NCBI GenBank assembly: GCA_021234155.1
Contig: JAJEKV010000032.1
Span: 7,288,736 to 7,352,735 of the forward strand
Direction: 5' to 3'
DNA: 64,000 bases
From: Isoetes taiwanensis
Lineage: Eukaryota; Streptophyta; Lycopodiopsida; Isoetales; Isoetaceae
How positions within the stretch are numbered: position 1 is the first letter of the stretch; the number at the start of each line of letters is the position of its first letter. This document shows positions 55,024-64,000 of the stretch, one piece after another. Both the position numbers and the translations under genes were made by a program. The notes below the pieces were generated by a model, which did no database searches, was not told the DNA's origin, and saw nothing but the letters and a program-made list of their open reading frames with translations.

Positions 55024-58000
55024 AAAAATGATGCTGTCCTCAGCATCAAGATTACTCTTGTTGCAGGGCAACACATCATACATTGGAAGGAAGTCTCCCC
55101 TCCTTAAGAGATAGCGTGAGATTATAAGTCACACAGACGTCGTCATGTTCAAAGTGATCAAGTTTGAAATGACTTGTAATGTGCAATTTATAACTTTGGG
55201 GTATAAGAAGAAGAAGAAGATATATTCTAGAATGGGACTCGCAAGAAACCAACAAAGCGCCCATAGATAGGCTTCTCATTCATCTCAACAGATTTTCTAC
55301 AATGGTGGACAGTGGGTAGCCGCACACATGCGAACTACCCACGAAAAATAAAGGGAAAATCCAATTATATCATTTGGACCCCAAAATAAATACAATGCTA
55401 ATAGATGAGTGGCTGATGTACCTGCCGAAAGCTTATCACCGGGATTAAAAAACCCCGCCCTTTCGGGTTTTCGAGGAAAAACCCTAGTGATAAGCCTTCG
55501 GCAAGGGGCTTAGACAAACGTAAGGCATAGAATCGCTCCCAAAAACCCCCGCATGGAGAAGTCGAAACGGATGCCGCTCGCCAACCTGTACCTGCACATC
55601 ACCAACACAACAAACGAGAAACATACCAGAGAATAGCATCACCCAGCGGGTGGAAAAAAAGCATCACCCAGCGGGTGGAAAAGCATGATAAACAGAACTT
55701 GTACAATAAACAAAGAAGGGGGGGAGGGTGGGTTCAAAGAGAATAAGGTACTGCTGAGAGAAGAGGAAGCGCCGATGAGACGTGGATGCAGAAACGCGCC
55801 TGAAATAGCGAACTCCCAACCCAAAACGGGCATGCGCCGCCCGCATGCATGCATGACATGCATGCTCGTCCCATTCTAGAATGGCGATCCGATGTCTCGG
55901 ATCGATGCGATTCGTGGTGGCGAGTTCACAGTGTATCTATTTTAGAAATCGTTCCTTCTATACATACAGGTAACTGATTATATATTAAAGATAGGTATAG
56001 ATATAAAGAACTGCTATTTGTTGTTATATTATAATGCATAGTTATTAACCTCGCACTGTTTAGTAGAAAGTCATTCTAAGGATATTAACTTGTGTGTGTA
56101 GGTGTATTATATTCCCGCTTCACTTTGTAATTCATTTCATTACAGCCATCCCTACTTTAATTTTGTAGCAAATTTTTGTTTTCCTATTTTTGTTACAGTT
56201 TTTAAGAACTCGTATGTTCCTATCCTCAGTATTTAATAGGTCCTTGACAGTTATACTTATCCTTTAATACAACTATATATTATACTGTATCAGACAGTCT
56301 TACCTATATACTTTAATATTAAGTACAGACAGACGTTGTTCATGACTTATTATTCATAACCTTGTTATAACCTAATCTAAGTCTCGTTATTCCCTCCGAA
56401 GTTTGTGTAAGACATACATACTTATCTCCTTCTATTATATTTGATTATATGTTTAAATAGTTTGCTCCTTTGGATTATCGTTAATGTTTGCACACTCACA
56501 CTCTCTATCTTTAGCATAGATTATAATCACACGAGGACACATATTAATTCATTGGTTATGTTTATACATTTACCGGGCGTCCGATATTCTTACATTTGAA
56601 TTACTTATTTATTCTATTGCTATTTTCGTAGAATTTATCACACATACTGAGAGATTCTTATATTTGCGGGGCATAGATACAACCCGACACATACATTCGG
56701 CGTAATTTGTACCGCCCGGTCGCCGGGAGTGCTATGGCTATGCAATTGTCCCAGACATGAGAAGGTCGGTTAGACGATGGTGTCCACGGAGGAAGCATCG
56801 AAACCATGCCCTGGTCCGCCTCGAGCCCTGTTAGATGGTGATGACCGAGGAGGTCCCAGGGCTCATACCGAAGTAGAAGTCTTTGAATGTTGGGAATAAG
56901 GAGTGTTAAGATATCCCTATTTTGGATGGACTTTCGAGAAAATTGGTATGACGATTGTTTGGTATCTAAGTGAAATCTTGGACCTAATAATTACGAGGAT
57001 TGAGTTATTATGCGGATCTAGATTGCTATTCAATGTAGAAGGAATTTGGATAGCACCATATATCCGATGGAGAAGTGGTTTATGATTATCTACTATAGAC
57101 CATGTTAAGGAGGTACTATACTAAGGTGGAAACTGGATTATAAGTACCCAGCTCATGAAAGGAAGATCACTTTAGAAGTGTAGGTTTTGACAATGGTGGT
57201 GAAGGTATAGCATGTCCGACACTTTATAACTATTGCTACTTGAATCGAGGTATGATGCGCGGAATGGCGGAGAATAAATAAATAAATAAATATATTAAAT
57301 CACTCTCCCCATGGGACCTTGAAGGTCATGGTGTATGAGGATATCGATCCATAAGCTATGGATTATAAAATTACATATACATTGTGTTTGGTAAAGAGAT
57401 TGATGTTCCCGTGAAATAAAGACGCAAGATTATAGACGACTAAGAAGACCACGTAACCACGTGGATACGCTTAATGACATTGGTCAAGTGCATGACCATT
57501 ATGCATGGTATAAATTAAGGAAACGGACACATGTTATGTCTGCTGGGAGCATCGAGATGCCGTATAACAGACTGGAGGATAGTGTGGAACGTAGTTTCTA
57601 CATAAGGTCAAGAGAAGACGACAATTGGTAGGAACAGGCGCAACCATCGAAAAGGTGCAAGGTATGTTGGATCTTTAGTGAAGCTAGATTATGAAGGGAA
57701 CTTGACCTTCAACTAATGATACATTAGGAAGGCAAGTAATGTACCCACACGACAAGTGGGAGAGAAGAGGTGCTTGAAAGTTGTTGTAAACCACGTTTCA
57801 AGTATAGAGAGTTTGGAATGACACGTTGAATGTACCAAAGTCTGGAGTATGAACAAGGTAGGCGCCCCATGAACATCTCACCAAGGAGGATGTGCTCTGG
57901 ACTTGGTATCGTGTGTGTATGCCGAGGAGTAACTCCACGTTGATATATGTGTACTAGGACCATTTAATAGTAAAACATAACTAAAAGAAGATAGGATACA

Positions 58001-61000
58001 TATTAGAACTTTTAGTTCACATTCCATATGAATATGGAAGTAATGAAGATAAGAGTTCTTATACTAGAAATGAAACATGTCCACAAGGAAGTTAGGTTGG
58101 CATTTGCCCCTGTGGAAGTTAGTGGTGTTGAAACCACAAGATGTGTATGGTACTAGATAACCAAGTTGAGGAAATAAGTTGGCCGCAAGTATGAATATAG
58201 TTAGATGCCTATGCCAACGAGTTACATATGAGTGTAGACTTAGGGTTGGTGCACACATGTTACTATATCATATAATAACAACGTAGCAGTCTTGGATGTA
58301 GGAAGGATTTAGTAGTATGAAATACTGTAGTGGTGACCCTTATCGAGGATGTCGATTGTGATATTCAGATGTATATCATATTAAAAGATAGTAGAATATT
58401 CATACAAGGCGAGTGAAATATTACTCGACAAGGTTTAAAAAATGAGCATAATGATATGCTGATATACGAAGATATTGGGTTAGGTATGCTTATCAGAGAT
58501 AAGCATTCAAGTTATCCCAATGATTAGAGACAACTATCTTGGATACGTCGTACTAAGGGAGATGAGAAGAGTTTAAATCAGTGAAGAACATCCCGAGGAT
58601 GGTTGGAACGGTATTGGAATAACCGATAATGAGAGGTTAAGTACTGAAAGGTTCTAGATACCAATGAATTACTTCAACGTTATAAGCTGAGAGCATTTAT
58701 TTGGTTTGGAGATAAAAATATATATAAAATATCGCATCCCTCTGATGGAAGAAAGAAGGAGTACGATGACGATTATACGTTTAGGGATAACCGACTAGTC
58801 CATATAGTCGAAGAGTTACCCTACACACTGGGAACAATTCTAGGCACTGAAGGAGAAGCTGGAGGATGCGTTGCCCTGAAGCATAGACCCCTTAGAGGTT
58901 ATGACTTTGAAACTCTTAAGAGGGTAAAGAACTGGATAATGTTATGGCGATTACTAACGAAGATCGAAACATTGGGTTTTCCTATTAAGAGACCAGGAGG
59001 TTTTAGTGCCTCGACTTCATTATGAGGGAGCCAAAGACGACAGCATTTGAAGCTGATCAAAAACTGAAGTCCACATGATAACTTAAGGAAAAAAATAGGT
59101 TAAGTGTAACTAAGCATGGGTAATATGGAGGACACAAAGGATCCTTAGTGAAAGAAGCCTCTAGAAAAGCTCTGCATGTGAGGTAATAGCCTTCGAAATT
59201 ATGGCATAATCCCGTGGGGGAAACCATAGGTTATGTACGGGGTTAAAGTACCATCAGGCACTAAAGGAATGGTTGAAATACGTAGAGACCCTATCAAATT
59301 ATAGGCAGCATATACAAGTCCAACATAAAGTATTTTGTCCATTTGGGAAATAGGGTAGAAAGCCACATCATAAAGGTACATAGGCAATGGGTTTGTTTGG
59401 AAGAACTACCACGGTTATAGTTTAGCTAAGTTAGAGCAGAGCTTTAGCATTGTGGGATGTGGAGATATGTTTATTATGTACATACCATGTACACATACGA
59501 TAAACATCTTAGGGAGGTAATCTAGGTGGCGACACAAGGAGAGAAAGACGAGCGTATCCTAAAGTTACTGGTGAAGGGTCTGGAGATACGAAGGACTGTC
59601 AATCCGTTGCATGCTAGGGTATGATGTGGTAGTTGGCACTTGAAATAAATGTCAACAGCCAATAGAATAAAGCTTAAGGTAGTGGGGTTGAGTAGTACAA
59701 TAGTACAATTCCAGGATAAGTAGCGAATAGCAGTTACCTGGTAAATGTTCGAATGTGTCTTGCATAGACACCTAAGACTAGATTTCCCACATGATCCATA
59801 TCTGGGTCACACAGAGGTGAACGCCATGGGATACATGGAAGTGTAAGTTAGGATATATAGGACTCGAACATGAATACAAGTCCGTTATCTCAACATAGGT
59901 AATTGTAGAAAGACTCACAAAATACCAGGCAGGCACCTTGATGACTCCAGGTAATTCATGATTTATACGAAGGCTCACCTGCTCTTAGGTCATGACTATG
60001 GCTTAAATGAGGATGCCAAGTTATTTGGAATGCCAGAACAGCGCTATAGCATCATGAGAGAGAAATGTAATGACTAACATTTCCAGGATGTAGGACAATG
60101 TTGAATCATAACCCCCAATGATAGGTGGGTTAACAATATAGGGAACATATAATAGCGGCTTAGAAGCCACAAGACGATTAATGAATACGCAAAGGAGTGA
60201 ATGGATTAGTGACTCTACTGAATAAAGGTTACAACCAAAGGGTGAAATGTGTACGCTTGTGGCAGGCATATCATAGACGTAGAAAACATATGAAGAAGAG
60301 AAGGGTAGTCTTTGCTAACATGCAAAGGTATACCTGTGGCTTGAAAGGCAGCAAGAGCTGGAAAACTCTTTTAAAATTTGGTGCATGGCTTAGGGAAGAA
60401 GACTTGCATGTCTTAGGACAACATGGTGAATTGAATTCACCAAGGACATTTTTAATAATTAGATAGATAGGTAGATAGCATTTATACGTCATGCCATATT
60501 GGCAGCGTCTATGAGGACATATGAGGGACCCCCAGAGACTTGAACACAAGATCTCTGAATAGAGGAGGCCTATCTTGAGAGGTCTTTGGGTGGTACTGTC
60601 CTTTGGGATATTCATATAATCCTTTGAATATGTAAGTTCATTTGCAGAACCTAAAGACGTTTAGGTATTAAAATAATGGTTGGAAACATTTTGCTCGGAC
60701 CTTATCTAGGTACCCTAGAAGGAGGTGAGTAATCAACAATGGTTGGGTGGCATTGGAATGTACGGGAGAACACTCCAAAAGAGGGTAGACGGTTGTCACT
60801 TTGACAGGCGTGTGGCACAGATAATTAATCACATCATATAGACGGTGAAGTTTGGCACAAAGTGTTGACATTATTATGGGGGTTCTAACACAGGCACTCA
60901 CTACGTATTACAGAGTTTGTACCGTGGTCTGGGAAAATGGTCCATAAAAAGAACACGACCATTGAGAAGAAGTAGTGAGGGGTGGTAGGATTAAAGCTAC

Positions 61001-61524
61001 CCATGGTCTAGAGGGGTGTTGGTTGGGCGAAAAGAGATCCTTCTCTGGGAAATGAGACGAGTCAAGGTTTAGACACTAGAGAGAGACAATGTTAATTATA
61101 ATTATGTCTATAAAGCATTACTTATATAACATCGAATAAGGGCTACTATAAAGCATATGAATGTAGTATGGATTGAATCATGGCAAGGCCCTAAGAAATT
61201 GTGTTGTCAAGGCATCTACCAAAGGAAAAATAATTAAGGTTATAGGTCGAGGAACGCCGATAACTGGACATTACCATCGTCGCTTAAAGAATATCCAAGG
61301 ATATAACACATGCTGCTATTCTAGAGAGTTGCCCTGTCGTTAATTAAATTCCGGAATTAGTCCCACCAAGTGAGTTGATGTTATCATAACAAGTTGGCCG
61401 GACTTGCTAGATTACGTCGTGTCATTTGGTCGGTTTATTCCTAGGGGATACTAGCTTTATATATGGTTAACAGTTATCCGGTTGACTATGGCAGAGAGAG
61501 GTCGACTCCCATGGCTATGGCAAG

Positions 61525-61650
61525 ACTGCTTATTCCGGCGGCTATGGCGAAAGAGCTTGCTCCGGCGGCTATAGCGGAAGAGCTTGCTCCGGCGGCTATG
61601 GCGAAAGAGCTTGCTCCGGCGGCTATGGCGGAAGAGCTTGCTCCGGCGGA
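61525..61650 (+). repeat. 30-bp minisatellite, about four units
   Basis: GGCGGCTATGGCGAAAGAGC with TTGCTCC repeats in register. As a multiple of three it gives a repetitive peptide (ELAPAAMA) on one strand, but there is no sign of a gene. Confidence 0.85.
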
Positions 61651-61762
61651 GTTGTTGCCTCCACAACGTGGGTTTACCAAAGGCACGCCTCTAATTTAGA
61701 TATGGAATAGATGCACTATAAATAGTAGAAAAAGTGTTATATTTGTTCAAGAGAGAAGTTGG

Positions 61763-61850
61763 CTCATTGGTAAAGGTGTTGGCTTGGGTGAAAAAGGTCA
61801 GGGGTTCAATCCCATGATGTACCTTTTTCTTAAAAAAAACTGCTAACTGG
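61763..61850 (+). mobile_element. tRNA-like / SINE-like sequence 1
   Basis: TTGGCTCATTGGTAAAGG resembles a Pol III A box and GGTTCAATCCC (about 61803-61813) is a perfect B box. A T run and A-rich tail follow. A tRNA cloverleaf is not complete, so a SINE head or tRNA pseudogene is more likely than a tRNA gene. Confidence 0.45.
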
Positions 61851-61907
61851 ACAAAACAGAATATTAGATATGTATAACAAAGTAATAGAACAATTCTATA
61901 TAAAGAT

Positions 61908-62005
61908 AGTTGGCAAGATGGAAAGAGTGTTGGGTTGGAAGTAGGAGGTCACGGGTTCAAAACGCGGGCGGAAAATGGAAAAAAATTATTTTAAAAAAAA
62001 AAAAA
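61908..62005 (+). mobile_element. tRNA-like / SINE-like sequence 2
   Basis: GTTGGCAAGATGGAAAGAG (A-box-like) and GGGTTCAAAACGC (B-box-like, about 61951-61963), with an A-rich tail to about 62006. Parallel to the copy 150 bp upstream. Confidence 0.4.
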
Positions 62006-62410
62006 ACGGACGCGTATTTTTATACGGCGGACCGTATGGGGCGCTGACGTGCTTATACGCGTTTTATTTTCAAAAAGAAACACCCTCGGATCGCCGGCCT
62101 TTTTTTTTTTTCGGCTGTTGTCCGCTTTTTGCCCTCGGAGGCGTGCCCCTAGGGCATTTGGGAGGTGCCCGATCCATTGAAGCCGTTTTCGCCTTCATCC
62201 GAACTACGTACAAAAAGTTATAGCTCTTCCAAACTTAGGTCTTCCAGTCGCCCTAAACTTCTTAAGAACTTACAATTTATTACATCCACCTAACACAGAA
62301 CTAAATCACCAAAAAGTTAAGCAGTCCAACGAGCCTAAACTCCCACTCAACTACCGAGCTAACGGGTTAAAGATTTGGTCAGTGCTATGATTCCGGTCAA
62401 CCAAAATCAT
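62006..62410. other. Leader region between primer-binding site and SINE-like sequences
   Basis: GC-rich with ACGCGTAT/ATACGCGT inverted pieces; the 82-codon frame 61975-62223 has no motif. Confidence 0.4.
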
Positions 62411-62423
62411 GGCTCTGATACCA
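62411..62423 (-). other. Primer-binding site for initiator tRNA-Met
   Basis: Read leftward TGGTATCAGAGCC one base after the LTR end (CGTCACA), complementary to the 3' end of plant initiator tRNA-Met. Confidence 0.9.
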
Positions 62424-62424
62424 C

Positions 62425-64000
62425 TGTGACGCTCCCTGAAATATACGACCCTCGGACGATATACACGGGGACTTTCCCTCCCATGGCGACCAACTCGCCA
62501 TGAGCAGGGCCCTCCGTCTATTTCGAGCCATCTATAATATGATGCTCGAAAGAAGGACACGAAGGGGTCATTCGGCCCACGCCTTCAATGGGGCTCCTAC
62601 GTCGCGGAAGCGTGAATACATGTTAGCACACATCATAAATCATATATAAATAACCACCACGAAGGGTGGCATATCCATCCAAATACCAACGACAAAGAAT
62701 ATGCATCTTAACCTAGGAAAACACCCCAAACCCATGGTTCTACCCGGTTCGAGACTCGGTGAGGATCGATTGGGACCGGCTAGGCCTCAAGAGATCAGCC
62801 GAGGCCGAATCTTGACATGGCGTTGGTGGCATAGAACATTGGCTAGGGTTGTCCACTCCATCCGCCCCTCACGTGCACACTGCGGATGGGTCAATTCACG
62901 CTATGGCGTCGCTATAGCCTTCCAGGAGACGCCTTGGGCTCGAGGCATCACCTGGCGAGCCTACCCGGGGTTCATGAAGTCCCGGTCCGATGAGGGCGGT
63001 CGGAAGCGTCCCCTTCCGGAATCACGGTGGCTCCATGGGCGAGCTAGAGAATACGTGCCGCATCCGGCGACCCCGCATCCGTGCCGACTTACTCACCCTA
63101 AATCTACTCAAAGTGCAAGGTGCCCCATACGGATCACACCTTCCCACCCGGGGAGTGTCGGACCCATACCCGGCCCTCGTGGCCGGCTATCGAGGTCTAG
63201 CTCGCTATAGGAGTCCCGGAGCCTTTTATGTTAGTGCAAGACCCCACCTCCACTTCCACCTTTGTGTTCCTTGTGCGGTGCTAAGCCCGGTACCATAGCA
63301 TCTATGACCCGGTGGGCTCTTGTGCACAGGCCGCATCTAATGGGAATATCTGGGGGCTCTATCTAGGAGCATACTACAATACATGGGCTCGAGAGGTCTC
63401 TACCCCGTAATCCCCCATCTCCAGGAGTGCTAACTAAGCAAAGAACTACTAAACCATCAACCAAAGCACGTCATGAGGAGACTAGAGATAAGAATACTCA
63501 CCATATCAATCAAGGGTTAGTCTAACGGGTAAACCCGGAGAAAAACAGAGAGAGAACACACCCGAGAGGCTATGCTATAAATCAACAAAGTAACCCCTCT
63601 TGACTAACCGTCAAATCGGTCTTGGGCTCCTCCATCTCGACTAACTGAAGGGCTTACCGGCACTTTGCTCCTCCTCCTCCATCCCCAATTGCTCCCAATT
63701 CGAATTGGGGCACAAAAGCCCTAATTTGGGTGTCCAAAATGGAAACCCTACCTTGCCCAATCGATTTGGGCCAGGTGGCATGCTCTAGATTGGTTAATAT
63801 TAGCTAATTTGGTATTTTAGCCCTTTTTAATATTAGGATAAGCCCTAAATTCGAATTAGGGTTTTGGTTAGGTTTCCACCTTTATAATTTAATTATTAAC
63901 ATAGCTAACCTTAGCTTATGAATAATTAATGTGCCATTAATTATTCATAGTGACGTGTCACGTATTTATACTTAAATATGCGTATAAATATGTGGAACGT
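62425..64000 (-). repeat. 5' LTR, truncated by the window end
   Basis: Matches the 3' LTR from TGTGACGCTCCCTG to GTGGAACGT, with small indels and substitutions concentrated in 62740-63190. Confidence 0.9.

Larger units (their letters stand above)
55024..62410 (-). other. Internal region without recognisable pol
   Basis: Scanned for RT (YxDD), RNase H, integrase and gag zinc knuckles on both strands; none seen. Frames are all under about 115 codons. Includes a hairpin-forming GGATTAAAAAACCCCGCCCTTTCGGG-type stretch (about 55443-55490) also seen in LINE C (about 40721-40770), a direct repeat AGCATCACCCAGCGGGTGGA (55636-55680), AATA-type repeats (57275-57295), and two tRNA-like boxes near 61.8-61.97 kb. 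Confidence 0.55.
53429..64000 (-). mobile_element. Non-autonomous (LARD-like) LTR retrotransposon, leaves the window
   Basis: 3' LTR 53429-55010, polypurine tract, internal region of about 7.4 kb, primer-binding site, and 5' LTR from 62425 to beyond 64000. LTR ends are TGTGACG/CGTCACA. In the 3' LTR the same edge GTGGAACGTCACA is complete, which predicts the 5' LTR ends four bases after the window. I see no gag, RT, RNase H or integrase motif in the internal part, so it would need proteins from another element. Confidence 0.8.

Noticed and set aside
61463-61699. Repetitive Ala/Glu-rich protein gene
   Set aside because: It is a 30-bp minisatellite that opens frames on both strands.
61763-61835. 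Functional tRNA gene
   Set aside because: B box is good, but acceptor and anticodon arms do not pair convincingly and no anticodon can be assigned.
55024-62410. Hidden gag-pol in the internal region of the LTR element
   Set aside because: No YxDD, HHCC, DDE or zinc-knuckle pattern was seen by eye on either strand; a profile search could still find very decayed remains.

Overview
The window is nuclear DNA of a land plant, and almost all of it is transposable elements in several nested layers. Pointers to a plant are L1-type LINEs with a C-terminal zf-RVT-like region, Ty3/gypsy remains, a primer-binding site matching plant initiator tRNA-Met, GT-AG introns and plant-style TATA boxes. The load of old, broken elements would suit a large genome such as a fern's, but that is only a guess. 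I found no intact host gene.

Layout: 1-590 is a fragment of a DNA methyltransferase-like (N4/N6 type) gene on the minus strand; a second copy lies at 28909-29590. 792-3170 is a collapsed Ty3/gypsy element (-). 3180-6514 is a broken L1 LINE (+). About 7055-7255 is a relic of a large-transposon transposase. 8040-8700 is a tandem repeat. 8779 to about 27080 is a long L1 LINE (-) with four reading frames. It is split in ORF1 by a 10,148-bp DNA transposon (Element 1, 13837-23984).

Element 1 is the main discovery candidate. It has inverted termini and a 4-bp AATT target duplication whose removal re-opens the LINE reading frame. It carries a leftward transposase with a DUF7869-like core, a DUF8039-like segment, a tandem pair of small unknown genes, and a rightward intron-containing gene that looks like ParB joined to a DNA methyltransferase. 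Intron 1 of that gene holds seven GC-rich palindromes spaced about 34 bp apart. I infer that the ParB/methyltransferase-like protein or the transposase acts on these sites.

29.6-39.2 kb holds large repeat units of about 1.5-2.2 kb in tandem with a Pro/Ser-rich frame, plus one inverted copy. A retroelement 3' LTR (37230-37721) lies beside the inverted copy. 40631-42300 is a LINE of a second type with an (ATTCT)n tail.

44281-53373 is a second large DNA transposon (Element 2) with perfect 24-bp inverted ends. It has a broken rightward transposase of a DDE-like class, and a leftward cluster with a coiled-coil/RING-like segment and an FCP1-like (NIF/HAD) phosphatase domain. Its introns are dense in GTACAT motifs. 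It is flanked by a 1.46-kb direct duplication that includes part of an LTR. From 53429 to just past the window end lies a 10.6-kb LTR retrotransposon (-) with 1.58-kb LTRs, a primer-binding site and a polypurine tract but no recognisable pol, that is, a LARD-like non-autonomous element.

The two DNA transposons share a plan: a transposase gene facing accessory DNA- or protein-modifying genes, palindromic cis motifs in introns or subterminal DNA, and several frameshifts that suggest both copies are now dead.
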